Shown piece after piece: positions 33,048-42,845 of a DNA stretch of 64,000 nucleotides. The notes below the pieces were generated by a model that ran no database searches, was not told where the DNA came from, and worked only from the letters and a program-made list of their open reading frames with translations. Source of the DNA: Podospora pseudocomata (taxonomy: Eukaryota > Ascomycota > Sordariomycetes > Sordariales > Podosporaceae). The stretch is taken from NCBI RefSeq assembly GCF_035222375.1, contig NW_026946364.1:62001-126000 (forward strand), read 5' to 3'. The translations under genes and the position numbers were made by a program. The number at the start of each line of letters is the position of its first letter. The stretch's first letter is position 1.

Positions 33048-33842
33048 GTTTTGTTCTTGGAGATACTTCAACGAGGGGAACGAACGGGAAAGGGACAGAG
33101 ACAGTTAGGGCAGTTTCAAAGAGAGATATCGGGGAGAAAAGCAAGAGAGAAACTGTTTTGGGAGTTTGCTTCTTGAATAATGGCAGTGGGTCAGCTCAGC
33201 TCAGGTGTGGCGGCAGTAACAGGTCAGCGCAGTTGCGGGTTGCCTCACTGCCCGGCGCAATGACGAGGGGCATCAGGCACGGCTACTCGGATGCGATGGC
33301 GGGGCACTTATCAAAGAGCTGCTGCCCAGCATAGGTGGACCCCACCCCCATGGGCCGCGCAATGGGGCCCAATCGAGTGCCCCTAGCGAATCGGCACGCG
33401 CCTAGCCTTACAAGGCGCCGCGCCCATTGGGCTATCGCTACATCTGCATGATGTGGTCTCGTCTTCATCGTCAAACTCGCGGAAACGAGCGTCCATTGCT
33501 CCCCTTGGCTGCATGATGACCGACCCTCAGCTTTGTGCTTTGGTCGCAAACTGGCCTTCTGTATAGGAGCATGGAGAGCGATACCTTGATGCCACAAAGA
33601 GTGGGGATGGGGAAATGAGGGGTCCGCATGCCAACACCCATTGAGGGGCATATCGGAGGCAGCCCGGGGGGTTCATCAAACCCGTCACGTTCCGGCCATT
33701 GTAGCCTGCCTTCCCTGTCGTAGTGAGAAAGATAGAAGTCGCCGCTGTCGTTTCTGACTCCCGTCTTCTTTATTCTTCTCATTTTTGGGACTTTAGAGGT
33801 CACCAGACTAGTAGTCCATCGGCCCAACCCGTATAGCCCATC
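33048..33842. promoter_or_regulatory. Bidirectional promoter region with two opposed CCAAT boxes
   Basis: The region lies between the divergent start codons of the metacaspase and the WW-domain gene. It contains CCAAT at 33369-33373 on the plus strand and ATTGG (CCAAT on the minus strand) at 33426-33430, each within a GC-rich block (CGCGCAATGGGGCCCAAT and CCGCGCCCATTGGGC). The pair is 52 bp apart and faces opposite ways. Function as HAP-complex sites is inference. Confidence 0.4.
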
Positions 33843-35079
33843 ATGTCCTTCTTCAAGAAGCTCGCAAAGGATCTCGAACAGGACTTCAAAAGTCTTGGAC
33901 TGGGGTCCGACAAGAAGGAGGAGAAGCCTCCCACTCCCAGCGGCGGTCAGTTCTGAGCCAAGTAGTATGAGATGCCCAGCTGCTGACAACCTACGTCAGG
34001 AAACTATCCTCCCCCTCAAAATCAGGGATATGGCAGTCCCTCCCCCAACCCCCATTATCCACCTCCCCAGCACCAGCAGCATCAAAGCTACTCGAGCCCT
34101 CCTCCTCCTCAGCACGAACAGCAGAACCGTGACTTTGCCCCTCCCCAGAATGTAGGCCCACGCCCGCCGCCGCCCTACCAACCCCCTACGGACAAGCCGC
34201 CCATCCCCTCCGGCTGGGTTCCTCGTTGGGATGACCGTTACCAGCGCTGGTACTGTATGGAGTTCCTCGCCCCGCTATTGTGCCTTGTTTATAGTGACTA
34301 ACAGCGGAAGCAGATGCCGAGGAGGCTACGGGCCGTACCCAATGGGAGGCACCGGCTTATGACGCTGCAGGTCATGGCTCTGACGGCACTCGTGCCCATG
34401 GTTCGGGAGGCTATGGTGGACACCAGACATATGCGTCCCCCGCTGGGTATGGCGGTGGTGGTTATGCGCCCCCCGCTGGGTATGGCGGCGGTGGCTACCA
34501 GCCTCAAGGATATGGTGCCCCCCCGTATGCCCAAGGCGAACACAAGGAGAAGAAGGGCAGCAACGCGATGGCCATCGCCGGTGGTGTCGCTGCCGGAGCC
34601 ATTGGTGGTGCTTTGCTGGCTAATGCCCTCAGTCAGTATCCCCTTCCACGTAACAATCAAGGCGTCCGACTGACTTTGTTCTAGATGACTCCGACTCTGA
34701 TTCTGATCATGGCGGCAACTCGGGTGGCTATGCTCCTGCTGCTGCTGCTGCCGCCGCCGCCGCTCCTGCTGCTGGCCCCACGTATGTGACCAACAATTAC
34801 TACTATGGCGACGAGAGTCCAGCTCCCCCCCCGGCTGCTTATGATGAGCCCGCTGGATACGGCGATGTCCCACCTGGTCACATCCCTACCCATAACGCAT
34901 ACGGCGAGGAAATTGACAGCAGTGATCGCGAGTCGCTCAAGGAAGCGCGTGAAGCTTATGAGGAGGCTCTGGAAGATGCCGCTTCGAGCAGTGCCAGCAG
35001 TAGTGACCTGGAAGAGCTCGAGGAAGCGAGACAGGAGTACCAGGAGGAATATGAGGAGGCCTACTATGACGAGGACTAG
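33843..35079 (+). CDS. WW-domain protein with PPxY motif, glycine-zipper segment and acidic Tyr-rich tail
   Basis: Four exons: 33843-33945, 34000-34254, 34314-34631 and 34685-35079, giving 356 residues. Introns are 54, 59 and 53 nt. The N-terminus is a basic amphipathic helix (MSFFKKLAKDLEQDFKSLG). A Pro/Gln-rich stretch follows, ending in PPPPYQPP, a PPxY-type ligand motif. Next comes a WW-like domain rebuilt across the second junction (GWVPRWDDRYQRWYYVEEATGRTQWEAP, quoted in parts: first Trp in SGWVPRW, second Trp in RTQWEAP). After this lie GYGGGGY repeats, a glycine-rich hydrophobic segment (AIAGGVAAGAIGGALLANAL) and a C-terminal acidic helix full of Glu and Tyr. I know of no characterised orthologue. 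A membrane-associated adaptor is the simplest reading. Exon structure is well supported by phase and consensus sites. Confidence 0.82.
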
Positions 35080-35752
35080 ATATCTGGTCGTCTAGTGTTT
35101 TCCGTCTGAGACTGCAAGCGTTGCGTAAACAGCATAAATCGAAGCGTTTGGTCATGACACTGCATCTAGGACCCATGTTGACTATGGTGCTGTGATGATG
35201 CGTGCCGCTTGTAGTACATGTACCCGGCCAGTGGTAGCAATAGACCATAAAGGCAAAAGGACTAGAGCACCAACACACACATAGCATTGCTATGAGCACA
35301 GAATCTACTTCGGCGACTTGGAAAAGATACGGGAGTAGGTATTCCATGTCTACCCATTTTCAGCAATGAGACGTCATAACATAAGCAGGCTATTTCACCA
35401 TACTTGTACGTCCGGTTAAATCGCTAGGAGAATCAAGCCTGTGTCGGTTTCAGATATTTGGATAATGAGACCCTGGTAAAATACTAGGTAAATAGTATTG
35501 AGCAATGTCAGCAACCGGTGTGGCTCACCTTATCAAGACTCTTACATCGGCATTTCCGGAGCGAGACTGCCAGGCCGTGTTTGGTAGGTTGCAATCTGGA
35601 TATCACACGGTTGCAGACATATATACACATTTCAGTCATCGACCTGGCTTCTGGACCAAGAATTATCTTTTCCCTAGTCGCACTTTTCAGCCGGAAGTTT
35701 TTGGCATTCAGTGAGGTGAAATCAGGGCGGTCGCACACCACACAACGGAGCA
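35080..35752. other. Intergenic between the WW-protein and rhodanese-like genes
   Basis: No gene seen. Both neighbours are on the plus strand, so this holds a 3' flank and a promoter. A short AT-rich stretch lies near 35450-35500. Confidence 0.4.
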
Positions 35753-36360
35753 ATGGGAGTCCACGCCCACGAACATTGCCTCAAAATGGCCCGGCGGGAA
35801 GACGGGACACCGTGGTGGTCAGCTTTTCCAGAGCCCAGTTCATCACCGGTCAAGATAACCTGGTCTGAGGTCGCCCGGCTTCTTCAAGACCGAGACCAGT
35901 CTCAACCCCGTGAGTTCCTGTTGGTCGACACCCGGCGAACAGACTGCATCGGAGGAATCATCCAGGGGTCCCTGAACATTCCGGCTCACAGTTTCTACTT
36001 GATGAGAGCGATGCTGTATGATTTGTGCAAACAGGCGGGTATCAAGAGGATAGTCTTCTATTGTGGTGAGTGTTGCCCTCTTTTTCACTGCATCCGCCTG
36101 TCCGAGGCTAACCGCCGTGGCCAGGCTCCTCCAACGGCCGAGGACCAAGATGCGCCGCTTGGATGCAGGACTATATCAATTCTGTTTCTGACGGGTCTGG
36201 TTCCGACTACGAATCTGACTCGGGGTGCTCGGCGGAGATGACCACGCAGGTGATGGTGGGTGGAATCCGAGGATGGGTCAAGGCGTATGGCGGAAAGATG
36301 ATGGAAGGGTACGACGAAAAGACCTGGGAGCACCCGAAGCCTGATGAGGAGACCTGTTGA
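35753..36360 (+). CDS. Cdc25/Acr2-like rhodanese-domain phosphatase or arsenate reductase
   Basis: Two exons: 35753-36065 and 36125-36360, giving 182 residues. The 59-nt intron interrupts the active-site loop, and splicing creates YCGSSNGRGPRCAAWM. This loop is a Cys-X5-Arg signature of the Cdc25/Acr2/Ych1 branch of rhodaneses. The upstream block LLVDTRRTDCIGGIIQGSLNIPA is the usual rhodanese CH2A motif. Small stand-alone members of this group are arsenate reductases (Arr2/Acr2) or phosphatases (Ych1, Ibp1). The sequence does not separate these activities, and no arsenite pump is adjacent. ATGs at 35753 and 35786 are both possible starts; the first is used. It faces the SmG gene, with 234 bp between stops. 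Confidence 0.85.
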
Positions 36361-36594
36361 GGAAGGGCGCGTCGGTGATGGGGTATCTCGTTTTTTTCTC
36401 CTTTCCATTCGCCCTAAACCGTCCTTGCTTCCGATTCTCTTCTTTCTCAAATGATGTAACGCCAGACCCCTCTGCCCAAAATACAATAGCCTATTCCCAC
36501 AATTGTCCGATACCAAAAGTGATGCGATAACGAAATGATTACTGCCCGACGTGGCCGTGACTTTATTCGTGCAAAGGATCGAATCTGAGGGTGC

Positions 36595-37037
36595 TTAGCC
36601 GCGGTGTCCTCCCCTGTCGTCGCCGCCAATTCTCTCGAGCGCTTCAAGCATGACAACTGAGTTTCCGCGAATGACCTGTAACCCGAATGACAAATTAGCC
36701 AACCCAACATAGATACGCCAAAAGTTCAGCGGGCCGGAGACATACCACCATGCCGAGCTTGACCTTCTCACCGCCATCCTTCTCCTCGACCGCATCGTCC
36801 ATTACAATGTTTAAAAAGACCTATTTCGACGTCGTCAGAACGGTAAATTGTAACGTGGGAAAACGGGGACCATACATCGTATCCGCGCAGGACGCCAATG
36901 ACCTTGCGGCTGCCGTTGAGCTGGACGAAGAGACGCTTGTCAAGATACTTGTGTAGAACATGTTAGCGTACAGCCCTGAAAGAAACCATAGGGCATAAAA
37001 GCCATACCTTCTTGAGCTCTGGTTGCGCGGGAGCCAT
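36595..37037 (-). CDS. SMX2: Small nuclear ribonucleoprotein G (SmG)
   Basis: Four tiny exons: 37037-37008, 36947-36876, 36820-36746 and 36675-36595, giving 85 residues. Introns are 60, 55 and 70 nt, all with GTATG-type donors. The protein reads MAPAQPELKK, then YLDKRLFVQLNGSRKVIGVL, RGYDVFLNIVMDDAVEEK and IRGNSVVMLEALERI, i.e. Sm motif 1 (LNGSRKVIGVLRGYD) and Sm motif 2 (VIRGNSVVMLE). SmG is one of seven proteins in the ring around the U-rich Sm site of U1, U2, U4 and U5 snRNAs and is essential for pre-mRNA splicing in the nucleus. Three introns in 85 codons is a high density. It is head-to-head with the NTR2-like gene, with 522 bp between start codons. Confidence 0.97.
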
Positions 37038-37559
37038 CTTGACGTTTTTATGTGGTGTTGTGTTTTGCGCAACAAGCTGTTCTGCGATTGGCGATTGATG
37101 GGGTTGCTGCTGCTGCACGTCTTCAAAGTGGCTCCAGCTCTGTGGCTCAGGGCGCGTGGTGGTTCACGTCTCCAGCCAGAAATCTTGCCCAAAAGTAATG
37201 TCACGTGTAGGGCGATAAGATAAGATTTCATGGTCCAGGATCTGAACAACATCATCCTGGCACAAAATGGCTCGCACATATAAACTATTCAAAGATAGAG
37301 AGGTATGAACAGTAACAGTAGCTATCGAGTGATGTCAAACTTCTCATCCGTCAAGCTTTATGCAAGAGAAACAAATGTCAATTTGGATTCCAAAGTATCC
37401 CCAATATTCTGACTTCCGGTGTAAGTGTTAGCACTCCACACTTGTGATTGGTCAGACACCTCGCGCCCAGGTGGACCCGCCCACTGCCGTTGACATCTTG
37501 ATCGCGGGTCGCAGCCAAAACCATCTTCGGTCATCATCAAACAACCAAAACTCGGCAAC
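37038..37559. promoter_or_regulatory. Shared divergent promoter of SmG and NTR2
   Basis: 522 bp lie between the two start codons, with no other gene. This is inferred to be one bidirectional control region for two splicing-factor genes. I did not find a clear TATA box. Confidence 0.45.
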
Positions 37560-39239
37560 ATGAGCACCTTTGCCTCCAAGCGCAAAGCGCGCGTTATCCA
37601 GACCTTTGACGACGATGTAGATGACTTGAGCCTATCAAAATCCAACGGGACGGACGAGCAGAAAGCATCTGGTAAGTACATGCCTGTCTATCGCGACATT
37701 CCCTCTGCCAAGCAGCTGAAAGCCTCTTTTGCTGATACCCAAAAGAAGAGCAAGCAAGCTGATGCGCTGCCGCCAGAACCAACTGCCCCCGCGCGCATCA
37801 AATTCCGATCGAAACCAGCCAAATCGTCGGCCCTACGAAAAAGCGTCCATGTCGCCGACGAGGACAGCGGTACCGCTCGCGCGCTGTCAACGGCGACAAC
37901 CACTGGAGATGACGAGGACGCCGACTCTGGCGCGCCAGTGGTGGTTCGGCCGGCCCTGGGTCGGGCTGGGTCAACAAAACAAAAGAAACGACCAACGGCA
38001 GCGTCACGGCTCTCTTTTGGGGGCGCCGAAGAGGCCGGGGCCGAGGAACCATCAGCAGGCGAGAAGCCATTCACGCCCAAAAAGACACTGGGTCAGCGCG
38101 CGCTGGAAAACAATGCCCTCCGAAGATCCGCCTCACTCCAAAATCTCGCGGGTACTCTGCCCATGAGGTTTGGCGGCGGCGACGAAGACCGGCCAAAATA
38201 CAGCAAGGAGTATCTTGAAGAGCTGCAATCCTCCACACCGGCAACACCTGCAAACGTCCAGATTGTCGACGATGTCGATGCCATGGACCTTGACCCATCT
38301 GAGCTTGACGGTGCCCTCGTCGTTCAAGCCGCTTCATCCACCGACCTGGTCTCGCAAGGCCCAGCAGCAGCGGCACACGTGCTGAGCGCAGCCGAAATCC
38401 GCGAGCGCAAAGACCGACGAGCCCGGTTAGCCCGTGAAAGCGTCGCGGCCGATTTCGTCTCCCTCGACTCCGGCTCCGACTCGGAATTTCCCCAGCAATC
38501 CTCCTCCCGGGTGGTCATCCCCTCCCAAAAGAAAAAGAAGTCTGACACGCGATTAATAAGAGAAGACGAGGATCTCGGCGAAGGCTACGATGACTATGTT
38601 CAGGACGACCCTTTGGCTTTGGGCAAAAAGGCAGAGCGAGATGCTGCAAGACGGCACCGAGCAGAAATTGCAGAGCTGATCAACGCGGCCGAATCAGACG
38701 CCGAGTCGGACGACAGCGAAGCAGAGAGGCGAGCTGCCTACGAAGCCGCGCAGCGGAGGGCAGGAATGGACGGCTTGCACAAACCAGAGGAGGATGAGGA
38801 AAACATAGCTGGCGATGCGGTGCCGAGGATGAAACCGCTGCCCAAGCTGAACGAGGTTCTCAAGAGGATGAACGAGATTGTCCAGGGCTTGGAGCATGAG
38901 TTCAAGCAGAAGCAGGTCGTCGTTCAGAGTTTGGAAAAGGAAAGGGAGGGGATTGAGAAGCGTGAGAAGGAGGTACAAGAAATCCTGAACCAGGCGGGGG
39001 CAAAATACCAGGCTGTTGTTGCTGGGGCTGCAAACGGCGGCGGTGGTGGTGTATCCCCTGTTGTGCCAGGCGATGTCGCCAAATTGGTGCAGGAGAGCAT
39101 CAGCGGCAGCGCAGTGGGACAGTCCCCGTTACGTCCTCTCCCTCCAGGCCTGGCAGGAGACATGCCCATGGAACGAGGTCTCGAGAGCTTCGGGACACCC
39201 ACCCGGAAACCACAGGATGATGATGAGATGATGGACTAG
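37560..39239 (+). CDS. NTR2: Ntr2-like spliceosome disassembly factor
   Basis: Read as a single exon, 559 residues. The N-terminus MSTFASKRKARVIQTFDDD and the ALRKSVHVADED block, followed by the motif SRLSFGG, match the Pfam NTR2 family. The C-terminal coiled coil (about residues 420-490; KLNEVLKRMNEIVQGLEHEF, then KREKEVQEILNQAGAKYQAV) is the most conserved part. The middle is disordered and acidic. Ntr2 works with Ntr1 to bring the helicase Prp43 to post-catalytic spliceosomes and release the lariat. An 87-nt segment at 37672-37758 has intron-like ends (GTAAGT donor, GCTGAT branch, AAG acceptor) and a length divisible by three without a stop. The true product may therefore be 29 residues shorter, or both forms may exist. 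Confidence 0.85.
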   Translation: MSTFASKRKARVIQTFDDDVDDLSLSKSNGTDEQKASGKYMPVYRDIPSAKQLKASFADTQKKSKQADALPPEPTAPARIKFRSKPAKSSALRKSVHVADEDSGTARALSTATTTGDDEDADSGAPVVVRPALGRAGSTKQKKRPTAASRLSFGGAEEAGAEEPSAGEKPFTPKKTLGQRALENNALRRSASLQNLAGTLPMRFGGGDEDRPKYSKEYLEELQSSTPATPANVQIVDDVDAMDLDPSELDGALVVQAASSTDLVSQGPAAAAHVLSAAEIRERKDRRARLARESVAADFVSLDSGSDSEFPQQSSSRVVIPSQKKKKSDTRLIREDEDLGEGYDDYVQDDPLALGKKAERDAARRHRAEIAELINAAESDAESDDSEAERRAAYEAAQRRAGMDGLHKPEEDEENIAGDAVPRMKPLPKLNEVLKRMNEIVQGLEHEFKQKQVVVQSLEKEREGIEKREKEVQEILNQAGAKYQAVVAGAANGGGGGVSPVVPGDVAKLVQESISGSAVGQSPLRPLPPGLAGDMPMERGLESFGTPTRKPQDDDEMMD

Positions 39240-39606
39240 TACTACAGATACGCTTCCACTTCTCCATATTGAGAAACCAATAATGAAAGACACCGTCGTT
39301 GCTTTCTTCCAAAACAAAAACAATACAATAAACAAGTCCTAGGTACATACCAATGCCAACGCCATGTAAACTGCTTCTAAAAAGAAAAAGACCAGTATGA
39401 TACACTTGAGCCCTCATCGCAGCCAACACTACCAATCCCAACAATACAGTCTCCGCCCTCGTGTCATGTACCCCGTAAAAACCGTGAATAACCGCGCCCA
39501 ATTGCGCGTATGCAGCAAAAACCCAGTTCCAACACCAGTAAAACATACATCTTCCAACACCCTCCTCAACAACCCCCTAAGCATAAATCTCCTCTTTTTG
39601 CATCCA
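39240..39606. other. Convergent 3' flank between NTR2 and the Vps3844-type gene
   Basis: A-rich sequence with no gene, consistent with two facing 3' untranslated regions. Confidence 0.4.
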
Positions 39607-40918
39607 TTATTTGGACGCCCCCCTGCTCACACCAGCACCAATGACACCCGGCAGCTGTTCCTGACCGACGCTAAACAGCAGGCCAATGGCAAAAGTAACG
39701 GCACCAACAATGGTAATGGTGAAACCAGTGATCAACCAGAATGGCACGCTGACGTCCTTCTTCTGGCACATGTTGCCGCCCCAGTGGACAGTCTTCTTGC
39801 CCGAGGTGCCAGGTTCGTCGCCGCGGCGGACGACGGTGGCCATGCACTTGCAGGCAAAGCATGCCCTGGCATCAGACGAGGTGGCGTTGCCGGTGCCAAA
39901 CTTATTGACACATGTCCCGTGGCCAGAGCAGTCATTGGTGGCCTCCTTACAGGCGTCCAAAGAAAGGAAGCAGGCAGGGATGGCCTTCTTCTGGATGTTG
40001 ACCTTTGCGGAACGGGTCGGGGTGGAAGGAGCCGGCCAAACAACGGTGCTGTCGGTGATGACCCTTTCTCCAGAGTCACGACGGCGGTTGTTGGTGGGGT
40101 TGCCGGCAAGGGTGGACCACGAGTTGATCTTGGAGGAACGGGTAGAATCGGGGAGAACTAGGAGGGTCACCTCGAGATCGGAAGCAGCCACCAGCTTGTT
40201 GATCTGAGGAAGGGAGGCGAGAAGGGCCGAGTAGGTGGAGGAAGTCTGTGGCTATTGATTAGTACATGTCCTAGCACAACGACCGCATTGATGAGACCCT
40301 ACATTTTGTAGGTCATAGTTGACCACCGAGGAAACACCACTCCAGCACTCCTCATTAGCAGGGTTGAGGGCGTGGGCCAGGTCACAAGGCTGGGAAGGAG
40401 CGGATCCCAACTGCCGGAAAAGCGTCATGAGATTCTTGTTGGCGGCAGCCGAGGGGGCGTCTGAGACGCGGAACGCAGCAGGATGGCCTGCCTGTGAAAG
40501 GGCGTCCTTGAGATCATGGCTCTGCTGGTATGTAACGCCTTCGAGAATGACAACTAGTTGTGGGGCATTGGTCTTGTCGGACTGTGAGAAGAGGGGTTCC
40601 GGGCCGGTGCCGAATCTCGCGATGTGGCTGACAGCGGTCTCGGTGTCGGTTGAGCTAGGGATGTCGCGCAGGTCACTGCCGTATGGTTGTCTCGATGCCT
40701 GGAACAGAGTTAGCATGGTTCAGCGAGAGAAGTAATGATGGGTATCAACCACGCACTCTCTGAAGCAAGATGTGACGCGCGACCTCCTTGGGGATGCTTG
40801 GTGTTTCGCTCGAGCTCTGTTGGTTGGCCGTCAAAATGTAGACATCGGCAGTCTGCTGGCTCGCGGCCGCCGCAAGCCCAGACAGAGCCGCTGCTGTGAG
40901 GCCAGCGAGAAGCCTCAT
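39607..40918 (-). CDS. Vps3844 (DUF3844) family type I membrane protein
   Basis: Three exons: 40918-40757, 40698-40303 and 40245-39607, giving 398 residues. Introns are 58 and 57 nt. A signal peptide (about 1-19) is followed by a lumenal domain of about 250 residues. A Cys-rich EGF-like module then shows the family pattern (CFLSLDACKEATNDCSGHGTC, CFACKCMATV, WGGNMCQKKD). It leads directly into a C-terminal transmembrane helix (FWLITGFTITIVGAVTFAIGLLF) and a short tail. Pfam renamed this domain Vps3844_C, suggesting a role in vacuolar sorting or the secretory pathway; its biochemical activity is not established. The protein is probably an ER or Golgi resident with its bulk in the lumen. It is divergent from the next gene, 596 bp away. 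Confidence 0.87.
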
Positions 40919-41514
40919 GGTAGTGAAACGGGTTGGATAGCGAGTTGGTGTCTTGATGGCAGCGAGTTGAATGCGTGTAGAGTGTTGGATGCTGTCGTTG
41001 TTTCTTGCTTGATTGACGTTGGAGCTGTTGTCGACCCCTGCCAGTTACGAATGGCTGGCGCAGCAGTTGGGAGGCGTATGGTCCGTGCGGCAGACGGGCC
41101 CCACTTTATGACATGCCGGGGCCATGATGCGCGCTGCGAACTGAGCCTGCCGCCAGACATCTTCAAGTCTTTAACGTAGTACTCTGTACCCAGCCAGGTC
41201 TCGACGACATCGACGACACAGGAGCCGAAACCGGCCGAAATTCAGCATTCACTAGCAGTCTACTCCCAACCTATCTCAGCTTCTAGATTTTACCAGTATC
41301 CAGCGGCCTCACGGTTTCAAGTCGCATTTACGGGCTGATTGCGTCGCGCAATCCTCAACTCGCCAAGTCGGCAGAACACCAAAGAACAAGCGCAGCGCAA
41401 CACTCCGAACGTCGCCGACCGACCGGCTGGCTACCTGGTAATCTTGCTTGCGGCCTTTCGACTCTATCGTGCCTTTTCAGGCCGCCAGTGGGGCGTGCCA
41501 CCATCCGCGGCATC
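40919..41514. other. Divergent intergenic region
   Basis: This holds the 5' flanks of the Vps3844-type gene and the gene starting at 41515. No further gene or repeat seen. Confidence 0.4.
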
Positions 41515-42845
41515 ATGTCGCGCCTCTTCAGGCCGTCTTCGGTGCTCCGGTTCCCCAAGGTCTTGACCAAAGTACCAACCGGCCAAGTGATCAAAATCGA
41601 AAGAGTACGGCTCAGGCACAGGAGGCGGCTCCGGCTTGTTACCTTTGCCATCAAGACAGTCCTTATCTACCAATTCTTTGAGATATGCGTGGCGGGCCCG
41701 CTTGTGAAGGTGCTGGAAAACCAGGAGTTGATGGAAAGCATGCCGGAAGAAGAAGAGGCTGTCGACATATTCATTCCGTTTCCCTTGACAACGGAGCGAC
41801 ACGAACCGCAGCCATACTCTGGGAAAGATCCGGAATGGAGGGAGTTTGTGCGGCTATCCAAAGACAAGGAGAGGTTGGACCAAATCAGGAGTAAGTGGCA
41901 AATCACGTTGCATCATTTACCGGCCCTCGTTTCCTGACTATTGTTTGCTTAGAGGACACTGTTCAAATGGTCTGTGATGCCGCTGAAAAGAACCCCGCCT
42001 TAACATGGAAGGTTGGGAAAGATATGAAAGTGAGGAGGTACTGGATGGATATTGATTTCCCATACAGGGCACCGCCTGTGTACACGCGCAAAGGGTATGG
42101 TACCTTGTCTCGAACCGCCAAGAGTTGACCACTGACTCTCAGCAGCCTGTTGATTACGGACGAAGTGATCGCCATTGCGGAAACAGAGGTTGAGTCGGCG
42201 ACAGTTAAACTTCTGGAGCGCGTCCTATGGCCAAAGCCCATGGCGCTGTCGACCTGGGCGCTTGGAAAGGCACTCGTTGGCCGTCAGTTCTCTTCGGTTG
42301 CGCAATTCTTTGGGTTTGAAGGCGACAGTTCAACCCACCCTCCAGACCGTCCTGTCAGCGCAGGACCTTTGCCGCTCCCAACAAATCACAGCTCTGACGT
42401 TCAAAAGGCTTTGGAGCGTATCCGGGCACAAGCAACAAAACGGCCGGAAGACGTCAACGATCCTAGGTCGATCTCACCAACCCCCAACACACCACCTGGC
42501 CCATCCAGGGATAAGCCTATCAGCATTCCCAATAGACCGCCGGCCGAACACAATGGCAACCCAGAAAAGTTTGTCGGTCAAGAAAAGGTCCAGTCTCTGG
42601 TTGGCCTGAAGCCTTGGGAGGAGTTTATGAAGACGTACACCAAGGTGTGGAAGCCGATTCGACCTGATCCACCTCGCGGTTGCTTCGCCGTCTCAGGTCT
42701 TGTCGAGATCGAGACGTCGAGGGGGTACCTGGTGATTGACGTCTTGTCGTGGTACAATCCAAAGACGAGATCCCATGATCGCAAGTCCATGTGGATGTCG
42801 GTGAGAAGGATGCAGTATAAACAACAGGCGCCGATGCGTCCCTGA
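41515..42845 (+). CDS. Conserved-looking fungal protein of unknown function, probably membrane-anchored
   Basis: Three exons: 41515-41890, 41953-42094 and 42143-42845, giving 406 residues (405 if the second tandem acceptor is used). The first 45 residues are strongly basic and almost free of acids (MSRLFRPSSVLRFPKVLTK), which fits a mitochondrial presequence. One hydrophobic segment follows (VTFAIKTVLIYQFFEICVAG). The middle and end contain folded-looking blocks (ITDEVIAIAETEVESATVKL, and VWKPIRPDPPRGCFAVSGLV leading into a beta-rich end with ETSRGYLVIDVLSWYNP) separated by a Pro-rich linker. I do not recognise a named family. A mitochondrial membrane protein is the best inference, from the N-terminus only. 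Confidence 0.75.
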
